Below, piece by piece: positions 40,518 through 48,704 of a stretch of DNA of 64,000 nt (within the stretch, counting starts at the first letter, position 1; the number at the start of each line of letters is the position of its first letter). Below the pieces are notes generated by a model. It was not told where the DNA came from. It saw only the letters and a program-made list of their open reading frames with translations, and made no database searches. The DNA comes from Yanghanlia sp047501535. GTDB lineage: Bacteria > Pseudomonadota > Gammaproteobacteria > Burkholderiales > Burkholderiaceae_B. Location of the stretch: NCBI RefSeq assembly GCF_047501535.1, contig NZ_JAZDRJ010000001.1, forward strand, positions 186,001 through 250,000, read 5' to 3'. A program made the position numbers and the translations under genes.

Positions 40518-41834
40518 TCAAGCTTTGGTGTCGGAGGGTTCAAGACGATACTCGGCGCTGGCGGCGTGCGCCTGCAGGCCTTCGCCGCGGGCGAGGGTGG
40601 AGGCAATGCGCCCGAGTGTCTGGGCACCAGCTTGCGACACTTTGATCAAGCTGGAGCGTTTCTGGAAGTCGTACACGCCCAGCGGCGAAGAAAACCGCGC
40701 CGTGCGGGCAGTGGGAAGAACGTGGTTCGGGCCTGCACAGTAATCACCGAGTGATTCGGACGTGTAGGGGCCTAGGAAAATGGCGCCCGCGTGGCGAATC
40801 AAGTCAGCCCAGCGTTCTGGCTCAGTGGTGGAGATCTCGAGGTGTTCGGGAGCGATCTGGTTGGCGATTTCACAGGCCTCTTCCATGCTTTTGACCTTGA
40901 TCAGCGCACCGCGATTGGCCAAGCTGGTGCGTAGAATGTCGGCGCGTTGCATGGTGGGCAGCAGTCGGTCGATGGACTGTTGCACGGCTTCGATATAGGC
41001 CGCATCAGGACACAGCAAAATAGATTGCGCCATTTCGTCGTGTTCGGCCTGGGAGAAGAGATCCATGGCTACCCAGTCGGGCGGGGTACTGCCATCGCAG
41101 ATCACCAGAATTTCGCTGGGCCCGGCAATCATGTCGATGCCCACCGTGCCGAATACGCGGCGCTTGGCAGCTGCTACGTAGGCATTGCCGGGGCCGACGA
41201 CTTTATCGACGGGAGAAATCGTTTGCGTGCCGTAGGCTACCGCGCCCACGGCTTGTGCGCCGCCGATGGCCCAGACGCGGTCAACCCCGCCAATCGCCGC
41301 TGCAGCCAGCACGATGGGGTTGCGCACGCCATCGGGGGTGGGCGTGACCATGATGACTTCAGGCACACCCGCCACTTTAGCGGGGATGGCGTTCATCAAT
41401 ACGGAAGACGGGTATGCGGCCTTGCCGCCGGGCACGTACAGGCCGACACGATCAAGCGGCGTGACTTTCTGACCGAGCACCGTGCCGTCTTCTTCCGTGT
41501 AAGACCAGCTTTGGGTTACTTGGTGTTCGTGATAGCGCTTAATACGTTCGGCAGCGGCTTCGAGCGCTGCGCGTTGGTCTTGCGGCAGCTTGTCCAGAGC
41601 GGCCAGCCATTCGCTGCGGTCAATTTCCAGGGCGGCGACCGACTCCGCTTCGACGCGATCGAAGCGCCGCGTATATTCAAGCAAGGCGGCGTCACCCTCT
41701 TGCTGGACGCGCAAGAGAATTTCTGCGGTGGCGCGCTCTATGGATTCATCCTGCGAGGCATCATAGGCCAGCAGACGGCGCAGTACCGACTGGAAGTCAG
41801 CGGCGGAGGTATCGAGGCGATGAATGGACAGCAT
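40518..41834 (-). CDS. hisD: histidinol dehydrogenase
   Basis: A 438-residue Zn-dependent NAD enzyme, the last two steps. It has YVPGGKAAYPSSVLMNAIPAKVAG (in part), GGAQAVGAVAYGT, IDMIAGPSEILVICD and the zinc-site segment SQAEHDEMAQS; the end has AGAIFLGPYTSESLGDYCAGPNHVLPT. The C-terminal stop is followed 1 nt later by hisB. The 115-nt gap to hisG holds no gene. Confidence 0.97.
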   Translation of the reverse strand: MLSIHRLDTSAADFQSVLRRLLAYDASQDESIERATAEILLRVQQEGDAALLEYTRRFDRVEAESVAALEIDRSEWLAALDKLPQDQRAALEAAAERIKRYHEHQVTQSWSYTEEDGTVLGQKVTPLDRVGLYVPGGKAAYPSSVLMNAIPAKVAGVPEVIMVTPTPDGVRNPIVLAAAAIGGVDRVWAIGGAQAVGAVAYGTQTISPVDKVVGPGNAYVAAAKRRVFGTVGIDMIAGPSEILVICDGSTPPDWVAMDLFSQAEHDEMAQSILLCPDAAYIEAVQQSIDRLLPTMQRADILRTSLANRGALIKVKSMEEACEIANQIAPEHLEISTTEPERWADLIRHAGAIFLGPYTSESLGDYCAGPNHVLPTARTARFSSPLGVYDFQKRSSLIKVSQAGAQTLGRIASTLARGEGLQAHAASAEYRLEPSDTKA

Positions 41835-41949
41835 GGGCGTACAGTGCAGTTTAAGCAGATGGCAAGTGGGCTTGCAGTATTACAGTGTATCCTGTATTAA
41901 GCTTTGCTTCTTGCCGGATGCACCATGCTTTCCGTATTTGTGGTTAGCT

Positions 41950-42621
41950 TCAAGCGCCCGATGCCTGCGCAAAGGTGTTAAGCAAAGGGCGTAGTTCTGC
42001 GCCGCGAGTCTTGAGTGCGGCTTGGTTGACGATGAGGCGCGAAGAAATATGCGCGACATCTTCCACTGCCACCAAGTTGTTGGCTTTCAGGGTATTACCG
42101 GTGGAAACCAGGTCGACAATCGCATCGGCCAAGCCTACCAGCGGGGCGAGTTCCATAGAACCATAGAGTTTGATGATGTCTACGTGAACGCCTTTCTGGG
42201 CGAAATGCTCGCGTGCAGCCCGGACGTATTTAGTAGCGATACGCAGGCGCGAACCCTGGCGTACGGCGGCATGGTAGTCAAAGTTTTCGCGTACCGCGAC
42301 ACATAAGCGGCAGCGGGCAATGTTCAAGTCTACCGGCTGGTACAGGCCGCGGGAGTGTGTGTCGGCATGCTCATAGAGCACGTCGCGCCCCGCAATCCCG
42401 AAGTCCGCAGCGCCATATTGCACATACGTGGGGACATCGGTGGCCCTGACAATAATAATGCGCAGATCGGGCCTTGAAGTATCCAGAATCAGTTTGCGAG
42501 AGGTCTCCGGGTCGTCTTTGACTTCTACGCCAGCAGCTTCCAGCAAGGGCAGGGTTTCTTCAAAAATGCGCCCTTTTGATAGCGCGAGCGTCAGGGGTTG
42601 TGGGGTGCTGGTGATGCTCAT
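41950..42621 (-). CDS. hisG: ATP phosphoribosyltransferase, short form
   Basis: A 223-residue HisG of the short type, which lacks the C-terminal regulatory domain and normally needs the HisRS-like HisZ subunit; hisZ is not in this window. It shows LTLALSKGRIFEETLPLLEAAG, YGAADFGIAGRDVL and DAIVDLVSTGNTLKANNLV (PRPP loop). Its ATG overlaps the murA stop (TGATG), so the his genes are read from the murA side. Confidence 0.95.
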   Translation of the reverse strand: MSITSTPQPLTLALSKGRIFEETLPLLEAAGVEVKDDPETSRKLILDTSRPDLRIIIVRATDVPTYVQYGAADFGIAGRDVLYEHADTHSRGLYQPVDLNIARCRLCVAVRENFDYHAAVRQGSRLRIATKYVRAAREHFAQKGVHVDIIKLYGSMELAPLVGLADAIVDLVSTGNTLKANNLVAVEDVAHISSRLIVNQAALKTRGAELRPLLNTFAQASGA

Positions 42622-43883
42622 CAGGCGTTTCCAGAAAGACGTTCAATGTCCGCGCCCAGGGCGCGCAGTTTTTCTTCCATACGTTCGTAGCCACGATCCA
42701 GATGGTAGATACGATCAACCACGGTTTCGCCTTCGGCAGCCAAGCCGGCAATCACCAGACTGGCGGAGGCACGCAGATCGGTGGCCATCACCGTGGCGCC
42801 CGACAAACGTGGTACGCCGGTGACGACTGCAGTGTCGCCTTCCACATCAATGCGGGCACCCATGCGCGAAAGCTCGGGTGCATGCATGTAGCGATTCTCA
42901 AAAATGGTTTCGACAATGACCGATGTGCCGTCAGCAAGGGTATTCAAAGCCATGAGCTGAGCTTGCATGTCAGTGGGGAAACCCGGGTATTCCTGTGTGC
43001 GAAACCCGGTGGCTGTGGGGCGACGGGTCATGCGTGCGCGTATGGAGTGTTCGTGCTCCTCGATTTCCAGCCCCGCTTCGCGAAGTTTGTCGAGGATGGC
43101 GCCCATGGTGTGGGCGGCAGTGTTGTGAAGCGTGATGTCGCCGCCGGTCGCGCCCACTGCGCATAGGAAGGTACCCGCTTCGATGCGGTCGGGAACGATG
43201 CTGTGATGGGCGCCGCGCAACTGTTCGACGCCGTCGATTACGATGCGGTCGGTGCCGTGGCCCGTTATACGGGCGCCCATTTTGATAAGCAGCTCGGCCA
43301 GATCAACCACTTCGGGTTCGCGGGCGGCGTTTTCAAGCACGGTGCGCCCGTCAGCCAGCACGGCTGCCATCATCAGGTTTTCTGTACCCGTGACGGTCAC
43401 CATATCGGTACGGATGCTGGCGCCTTTGAGACGTTTGGCCCGGGCGACGACATAACCGTGTTCGATGCGGATTTCGGCTCCCATGGCTGCCAGCCCTTTT
43501 ATGTGCTGATCGACCGGGCGCTGCCCAATGGCGCAGCCGCCGGGCAGGCTGACGCGGGCTTCGCCAAAGCGCGCCAGGAGCGGGCCCAATACCAGGATGG
43601 AGGCTCGCATGGTTTTGACCAGGTCGTAGGGCGCTTCGAGGCTGGTGATGCGCGAGGCGTCAAGTTCGACGCGTTCACTCTGGCCATTGCTGTATTTGAC
43701 ACCCAGGCGTTCAAGCAGGCGCAAGGTGGTGCCGATGTCCCGCAGCTGAGGCACGTTTTCCAGAGTAAGGGGTTCGGCTGTCAGCAGGCTGGCGCAAAGA
43801 ATGGGCAGGGCGGCGTTTTTGGCGCCCGAGATGGACACCTCTCCCCGCAAGGGGCGACCGCCGCGTATGAGTAATTTATCCAT
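42621..43883 (-). CDS. murA: UDP-N-acetylglucosamine 1-carboxyvinyltransferase
   Basis: A 420-residue MurA, the first committed step of peptidoglycan synthesis. It starts MDKLLIRGGRPLRGEVSISGAKNAALP with the substrate Lys, and has the fosfomycin-target Cys in SLPGGCAIGQRPVD (about 117). The two-domain EPT fold is full length. It overlaps ibaG by 8 nt and hisG by 1 nt. Confidence 0.97.
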   Translation of the reverse strand: MDKLLIRGGRPLRGEVSISGAKNAALPILCASLLTAEPLTLENVPQLRDIGTTLRLLERLGVKYSNGQSERVELDASRITSLEAPYDLVKTMRASILVLGPLLARFGEARVSLPGGCAIGQRPVDQHIKGLAAMGAEIRIEHGYVVARAKRLKGASIRTDMVTVTGTENLMMAAVLADGRTVLENAAREPEVVDLAELLIKMGARITGHGTDRIVIDGVEQLRGAHHSIVPDRIEAGTFLCAVGATGGDITLHNTAAHTMGAILDKLREAGLEIEEHEHSIRARMTRRPTATGFRTQEYPGFPTDMQAQLMALNTLADGTSVIVETIFENRYMHAPELSRMGARIDVEGDTAVVTGVPRLSGATVMATDLRASASLVIAGLAAEGETVVDRIYHLDRGYERMEEKLRALGADIERLSGNA

Positions 43884-44127
43884 TGGCTTGTGCCTGATAT
43901 TCGGCAGGCGTCAGGGTGCGCATCGACAGCGCGTGGATTTCCGCTTTCATGCGGTCACCCAGCGCGGCATATACGAGTTGATGGCGGGCAATCATGCGTT
44001 TGCCTTCAAAGGCAGGGCTGACAATCAGGGCTTCGAAGTGGGCGCCGTCTCCAGCGACTTCAATCACTTCGCATTCGAGGTTGTCAACAATGTATTGACG
44101 GACGAGTTCGGGTGTGGGCAGCTGCAT
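43876..44127 (-). CDS. ibaG: BolA/IbaG-family protein
   Basis: An 83-residue BolA-fold protein. It has VIEVAGDGAHFEALIVSPAF and MIARHQLVYAALGDRM, where the conserved His/Cys-type ligand for [2Fe-2S] sharing with monothiol glutaredoxins lies. IbaG sits next to murA in enteric bacteria too, which supports the symbol. It starts 3 nt after the ABC permease stop and overlaps murA by 8 nt. Confidence 0.9.
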   Translation of the reverse strand: MQLPTPELVRQYIVDNLECEVIEVAGDGAHFEALIVSPAFEGKRMIARHQLVYAALGDRMKAEIHALSMRTLTPAEYQAQANG

Positions 44128-44130
44128 GGT

Positions 44131-44925
44131 TCAGTTCCGTAGTTTATAACCCCTCGCCAGCAGGCGCAGGGTGAAGAAGGACAGGCCGATGAATACCAAG
44201 CAGACAACGGCCAGGCTGTGCCATGGAGATACGTCGGATGCACTGAAAAATCCATGGCGGAAACCGTCGATCATGTAGAAGACGGGGTTCCAGTGCGAGA
44301 CGCCCTGCCAGAATTCCGGCAGGCTGTGAATGGAATAGAAAACGCCGGACAAAAAGGTGGCCGGCAGAATGAGGAAGTTCTGAAAGGCGGCGAGCTGGTC
44401 AAATTTTTCAGACCACAAGCCCGCAATAATGCCCAGGTTGCCCATGACTCCGCAGGACAGCACGGCGAAACCCAACACCCAGAAAGGGTTGTTGATGGAC
44501 AGGTCGGTGAAAAACAGGGCAACCAGCCATACGCCTATGCCACAACATAAACCGCGGGCAATAGCGGCCAGCAGATAGGCGCCGTAGATTTCCAGGTGCG
44601 ACATGGGCGGCAACAGGATGAACACCAAATTACCTGTGATACGGCTTTGTATCAGCGATGAAGACGGGTTGGCGAAGGCATTTTGCAACATGCTCATCAT
44701 CATCAACCCTGGAATCAGGAACGAGGTGTACGGCAGTGAGTCATAGACGCTCACACGGCCTTCCAGCACGTGGGCGAAGATCAGCAGATAGAGCAGCGCC
44801 GTTAGAACGGGGGCCGCGATGGTTTGGAACCCGACCTTCCAAAACCGCTGCAACTCTTTGCGCAGCAGTGTGGGAAAGCCTGAACCCATGTCGGTGCGGC
44901 GCTGGCGAATGGGGGAGCTGCTCAT
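44131..44925 (-). CDS. ABC-2 type transporter permease (YadH-like)
   Basis: A 264-residue permease with six transmembrane segments and the ABC-2 signature near the C-terminus (LPATFLSGVFYSIHSLPEFWQ). It overlaps the ATPase gene by 4 nt. YadGH-type exporters act on unknown hydrophobic substrates. Its place inside the mla-murA block of betaproteobacteria suggests an envelope lipid or glycan role, which is inference. Confidence 0.92.
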   Translation of the reverse strand: MSSSPIRQRRTDMGSGFPTLLRKELQRFWKVGFQTIAAPVLTALLYLLIFAHVLEGRVSVYDSLPYTSFLIPGLMMMSMLQNAFANPSSSLIQSRITGNLVFILLPPMSHLEIYGAYLLAAIARGLCCGIGVWLVALFFTDLSINNPFWVLGFAVLSCGVMGNLGIIAGLWSEKFDQLAAFQNFLILPATFLSGVFYSIHSLPEFWQGVSHWNPVFYMIDGFRHGFFSASDVSPWHSLAVVCLVFIGLSFFTLRLLARGYKLRN

Positions 44926-45710
44926 GCCAATTCCTCCAGGCCTTCGGCGTGCATGAAGCGAACAAAAGCGTCTTCCAAGTCGTTTCCACCTACCTGGGCA
45001 AGCAGGGCTTCGGTGGTGTCAAGAGCGATGATGCGACCTTGCTTGAGCATGGCAATGCGCCCGCACAAGGCTTCGGCTTCTTCCAGGTAATGGGTGGTGA
45101 GCAGAATGGTGTGGCCTTCCTTATTCAGACGCGAGATAAATTCCCACAACGTGCGGCGCAGGTCGACGTCCACACCCGCGGTGGGTTCGTCAAGAATAAT
45201 GACGGGGGGGCGATGCACCAAGGCTTGGGCGACTAGAACACGACGCTTCATGCCGCCCGAAAGCGCACGCATATTGGTGTCGGATTTATCGCTCAGGCCA
45301 AGGTTGGCGAGAATTTCGTCTATCCAGTCGTCGTTATTACGCAAGCCAAAATAGCCCGACTGCAGGCGCAGCGTTTCGCGTACGGTGAAAAAGGGGTCGT
45401 AGACGAGTTCTTGAGGTACAACGCCCAGCGACTGGCGGGCTTCGCGGAATTGCTTGGTGACATCGTAGCCACAGACTTCTGCACGGCCTTGGGTGGGCAT
45501 GGCTAGCCCGGCCAGTATGGAAATCATCGTGGTCTTGCCAGCGCCGTTAGGGCCGAGCAGGCCGAAAAACTCACCGTGCTCGACAGTCAGGCTGACATTG
45601 TCGAGCGCCTGGAAACCTTGTTTGCGAGGTTGGCCGGCCAGGGCTTCGGCGAGCTTACGCGGGCGTGGCGCGTAAATCTTGGAGATGTTTTCTAGCTTGA
45701 GCGCAGACAT
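44922..45710 (-). CDS. ABC transporter ATP-binding protein (YadG-like)
   Basis: A 262-residue ATPase. Walker A is GPNGAGKTT (about 54-62), the signature is LSGGMKRR, Walker B is VIILDEP and the switch His lies in LLTTHYLEEAE. An insertion of about 20 residues (PRPRKLAEALAGQPRKQG) after the first strand is typical of this exporter class. The 198-nt gap upstream (45711-45908) has a TATAAT on the minus strand (45802-45807) that could serve as a -10 box, and no gene. Confidence 0.95.
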   Translation of the reverse strand: MSALKLENISKIYAPRPRKLAEALAGQPRKQGFQALDNVSLTVEHGEFFGLLGPNGAGKTTMISILAGLAMPTQGRAEVCGYDVTKQFREARQSLGVVPQELVYDPFFTVRETLRLQSGYFGLRNNDDWIDEILANLGLSDKSDTNMRALSGGMKRRVLVAQALVHRPPVIILDEPTAGVDVDLRRTLWEFISRLNKEGHTILLTTHYLEEAEALCGRIAMLKQGRIIALDTTEALLAQVGGNDLEDAFVRFMHAEGLEELA

Positions 45711-45908
45711 TTTCTGGTAATGAGGCCCGGGTCGGGCAGTAAGCAGGCATGAGTGACTGCGGCACGGAAAGATTCGCGCGGCGCCTCAAACCCAACTGCC
45801 TATTATAAACGGCGACGGTGAAAGCTTCCCGTAGGCTCAAGAGGAGCGGGATGCTGAGGGGGGAAGCGGGCGCGCCGCCGAAAGAACGGGCGCGGAGTGT
45901 GAGAATGC
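45711..45908. other. gap between mlaC and the ABC exporter, without mlaB
   Basis: In many betaproteobacteria a STAS-domain gene (mlaB, about 90 codons) follows mlaC. This 198-nt stretch is too short for it and no frame resembles a STAS domain. It contains a possible -10 box at 45802-45807 (minus strand), without a good -35, so the exporter genes may have their own promoter. Confidence 0.5.
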
Positions 45909-46568
45909 TTACTGGTGGTTGTTTTTGTTCAGCGCGGTAATCAGGCCGTCGATCCCCGATTGTTGGATCTGCTGAGAAAACTGATTGCGGTAGTTTTGAA
46001 TCAACCAGATGTTTTCGACGTTGATGTCGTAGACCCGCCAGCCATCCGGGGTCTTCTCGAGGCGGTAATCCACGCCGACGGCCGGGCCGTTTTTCTGGGT
46101 GATCAGGGAACGTACGACTACATCGTCAGCGTTGGCGTCACCGCGGAAGGGCTGGATATCAATGCGGGAAACATCATCCACACTGGCCAGTGCACCGCTG
46201 TAGGTGCGTATCAATGTGCCGCGGAATGCGTCCACCAGGGCTTGCTGCTGTTCCGGGCTGGCCTGCCGCCAATGGCGGCCTGCTGCCAGACGGGTGGTCT
46301 TTTCGAAGTTCACATAAGGCAGAATGAGCTCGTCAACCAGCTCGTTAATGCGCTTCAGGTCGCCGCTTTTGACCAGATCATCATTTTTAACTGCCTGCAG
46401 AGCATTGTCTGCCACAGCTTGGACGAAATCGTTCGGCGCCGCTTTGGGGTCTACCGGTTTTTGGGCCAAGGCAGACAGGCTGAACATCATGGCAGCCAAC
46501 AGTAAGGCGGCACTCGCCCAACGGCGAGCGTAGCGGGGAAAATCAGAAAACGTTAGAGGGGTGTGCAT
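45909..46568 (-). CDS. mlaC: phospholipid-binding protein MlaC (ABC transporter substrate-binding, Tol/Ttg2D family)
   Basis: A 219-residue periplasmic phospholipid carrier of the outer-membrane lipid asymmetry pathway. It has a signal peptide (about residues 1-36, MFSLSALAQK), then the family segments LILPYVNFEKTTRLAAGRHWR and LIRTYSGALASVD, and WRVYDINVENIWLIQNYRNQF near the end. I chose ATG 46568 (AAGGA at 5 nt) over an ATG two codons earlier (46574). It shuttles lipids between MlaA at the outer membrane and MlaFED at the inner membrane. It lies 58 nt after mlaA. Confidence 0.94.
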   Translation of the reverse strand: MHTPLTFSDFPRYARRWASAALLLAAMMFSLSALAQKPVDPKAAPNDFVQAVADNALQAVKNDDLVKSGDLKRINELVDELILPYVNFEKTTRLAAGRHWRQASPEQQQALVDAFRGTLIRTYSGALASVDDVSRIDIQPFRGDANADDVVVRSLITQKNGPAVGVDYRLEKTPDGWRVYDINVENIWLIQNYRNQFSQQIQQSGIDGLITALNKNNHQ

Positions 46569-46626
46569 ATACATCCTTTTTCTATCCGAACTGTCAGGGG
46601 AAGGCGTTTGTCATGCCTTCCCGGCC

Positions 46627-47433
46627 TTATTGCGCCGCCGTGTCGGAGTCGTCGTCGGAATAATCGGGCAGTTCATCATCGGAGTAGTCGGGGGGAGAGC
46701 CGCCATCCGCCCTGCGCTGGTTGACCATAGCGTCGCGTTGTTGCAGATAAGCGTCGCGGATGAAGCTGTAGCGATCCAGAGCCGTTTCATCGACCAGTTT
46801 GTCTGCATCCAGCAGGCTTTCGCGCAGATCCACCGCGTAAAGCCCCAGTACTGAATTTCGCAACGGGATATTGTCGATTTCAAAGATCGGTGTGAGTGGG
46901 GAAATGTCAGCGGCCATGGAAGTCAGAGTGGCTGTGCCGTCGCGTAGGGTGCTGGCGCCCATGAAAGGTAACACCACATACGGGCCGCTGCCCACGCCCC
47001 ATACGCCCAGCGTGGTGCCGAAATCGTTGGGGATTTTATGCGCGCCGTTCATGGACGCGACGTCGATACAGCCGCCCAGCCCCATGGTGGAGTTGAATAG
47101 CACTCGGCCCAGCGTGTTGAAGAAGTCGTGGCCGCGAGCTTGCAGCATGCTGTTCAGTGCCGACCACATATCGCTGAAATTGCCAAAGATATTGTGGATA
47201 CAGGAACGCATCGGCTGAGGCGTGAGGTCGCGATAAGCGTAGGCAATGGGCTTAAGCAAAGCACCGTCTACGGCTTCGTTGAACGCGAACGTGCCGCGGT
47301 TGAAGTTTTCCCACGGGTCGCGCGGGTTGGTGGGTTCGACCGTTGAGGCGCAACCGCTTACGAAAACCGTGGCGGCGACGGCGGCGGCCAACCCGAGGTG
47401 GCGGCGGGCGGTGGGGCGGACGTTATTATTCAT
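46627..47433 (-). CDS. mlaA: MlaA/VacJ outer-membrane lipoprotein
   Basis: A 268-residue VacJ-family lipoprotein. The lipobox is VSGC (about residues 25-28). The family core has NPRDPWENFNRGTFAFNEAVD and GGCIDVASMNGAHKIPNDFG with GPYVVLPFMGAS. It removes misplaced phospholipids from the outer leaflet. The C-terminus is Asp/Ser-rich (YSDDELPDYSDDDSDTA). In enterics mlaA is unlinked; here it sits between mlaD and mlaC, as in many betaproteobacteria. Confidence 0.95.
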   Translation of the reverse strand: MNNNVRPTARRHLGLAAAVAATVFVSGCASTVEPTNPRDPWENFNRGTFAFNEAVDGALLKPIAYAYRDLTPQPMRSCIHNIFGNFSDMWSALNSMLQARGHDFFNTLGRVLFNSTMGLGGCIDVASMNGAHKIPNDFGTTLGVWGVGSGPYVVLPFMGASTLRDGTATLTSMAADISPLTPIFEIDNIPLRNSVLGLYAVDLRESLLDADKLVDETALDRYSFIRDAYLQQRDAMVNQRRADGGSPPDYSDDELPDYSDDDSDTAAQ

Positions 47434-47436
47434 TGC

Positions 47437-47910
47437 TTAATCCTGGCTGCTGGCTGAGCTGTAGAGGAACTTGCTGATGAGTTCTTCTAGTACGACTGCG
47501 CTTTGGGTGTATTGGACGGTACTTCCTTGCGTGAGCATTTTATCTTCTCCGCCAGGGGTGATGCCGATGTACTGCTCACCAAGCAGGCCGGAAGTGAGAA
47601 TGGAGATGGAAGAATCCGTAGGGAATTCATACTTGGACTCAAGGTCAAGGCTCACGACGGCCTGAAAACGCTCGTTATCAAAGGAAATGCCGGAAACCCG
47701 CCCGACGACGACGCCACTGCTCTTGACGGGCGCCCTCACCTTAAGGCCGCCGAGGTTATCGAAATAAGCCTGCACCTGATAGGTGGGTGCGAAGGAAAAT
47801 GAGCTCATGTTTCCGGCACGCAGGGCCAGAAAGACCAGAGCAATGGCGCCCAGCAAAACAAAGAGCCCCACCAGGAAATCGGTTTTTTCGCGGGTCATGT
47901 GTGTATCCAT
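47437..47910 (-). CDS. mlaD: MCE-domain protein MlaD
   Basis: A 157-residue MlaD. One N-terminal helix (DFLVGLFVLLGAIALVFLAL) anchors it, followed by one MCE domain with YFDNLGGLKVRAPVKSSGVVVG and SILTSGLLGEQYIGITPG. Hexameric MlaD forms the lipid tunnel on MlaFE. The stop is 3 nt before mlaA; the start is 8 nt after mlaE. Confidence 0.96.
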   Translation of the reverse strand: MDTHMTREKTDFLVGLFVLLGAIALVFLALRAGNMSSFSFAPTYQVQAYFDNLGGLKVRAPVKSSGVVVGRVSGISFDNERFQAVVSLDLESKYEFPTDSSISILTSGLLGEQYIGITPGGEDKMLTQGSTVQYTQSAVVLEELISKFLYSSASSQD

Positions 47911-47918
47911 TGAATCGA

Positions 47919-48704
47919 TTAGCTGAACATCAGGGCAGTCATGATGAAATCCAGGCCTAGTACAAGCAGGGAACTGGTGACGACCGTTCGGGTGGTGGCG
48001 CGCGAGACGCCTTCAGGGGTGGCGCGGGCCGTCCAGCCCGCATGCAGCGCGACAAGCGTGACGGCAATGCCAAACACCACGCTTTTAATAAAGCCGTTCA
48101 GGACGTCGTTGATCACGTCTACGCCTTCTTGCATCTGTGACCAGAACGCGCCGGGGTCAATGCCGATGAGCTGCACACCGACGACCCAGCCGCCGATCAC
48201 GCCCACCATGGAAAAGACCGCTGCCAGAACGGGTAGGGCGATCACGCCTCCCCAGAAGCGTGGCACCAGCACGCGGCGGATGGGGTCTACAGCCATGACC
48301 TCCATGGCGGCAAGCTGCTCGCCCGCTTTCATCAGGCCGATTTCTGCGGTTAGTGATGTGCCGGCCCGCCCGGCGAATAAGAGCGCCGTCACGACCGGCC
48401 CCAACTCGCGGGTGAGCGACAGAGCGACAAGTAGCCCCAGAGCTTCTTCAGAACCATACCGGCTGAGCGTGTAATACCCCTGCAGGCCCAGCACGAAGCC
48501 GACGAATAGCCCCGAGACCGCGATAATGAGCAGGGAATGATTGCCAATAAAGTGCACTTGTTGGGATACCAGACCGGGGCGACGCAGTGCGGCGCCACTG
48601 CGAGCCAGTATGGCGCCCGCCAGACGCATGAAAGCTCCCAGGCCGGTTACCCAAGTGCGAACCTGCGAGCCCAGTTTGGCGATGGCATTGAAGGGCGTCG
48701 TCAT
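47919..48704 (-). CDS. mlaE: lipid asymmetry ABC transporter permease MlaE
   Basis: A 261-residue MlaE permease. It has FIGNHSLLIIAVSGLFVGFVLGLQGY, ALLFAGRAGTSLTAEIGLMKAGEQLAAM and AMEVMAVDPIRRVLVPRFWGG, diagnostic for the family. I chose ATG 48704, which overlaps the mlaF stop by 4 nt; the longer frame to 48734 lies inside mlaF. Confidence 0.95.
   Translation of the reverse strand: MTTPFNAIAKLGSQVRTWVTGLGAFMRLAGAILARSGAALRRPGLVSQQVHFIGNHSLLIIAVSGLFVGFVLGLQGYYTLSRYGSEEALGLLVALSLTRELGPVVTALLFAGRAGTSLTAEIGLMKAGEQLAAMEVMAVDPIRRVLVPRFWGGVIALPVLAAVFSMVGVIGGWVVGVQLIGIDPGAFWSQMQEGVDVINDVLNGFIKSVVFGIAVTLVALHAGWTARATPEGVSRATTRTVVTSSLLVLGLDFIMTALMFS

Noticed and set aside
45655..45840. Short frame in the mlaC-exporter gap as mlaB
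   Set aside because: 61 codons without STAS features and largely overlapping the ATPase gene start.
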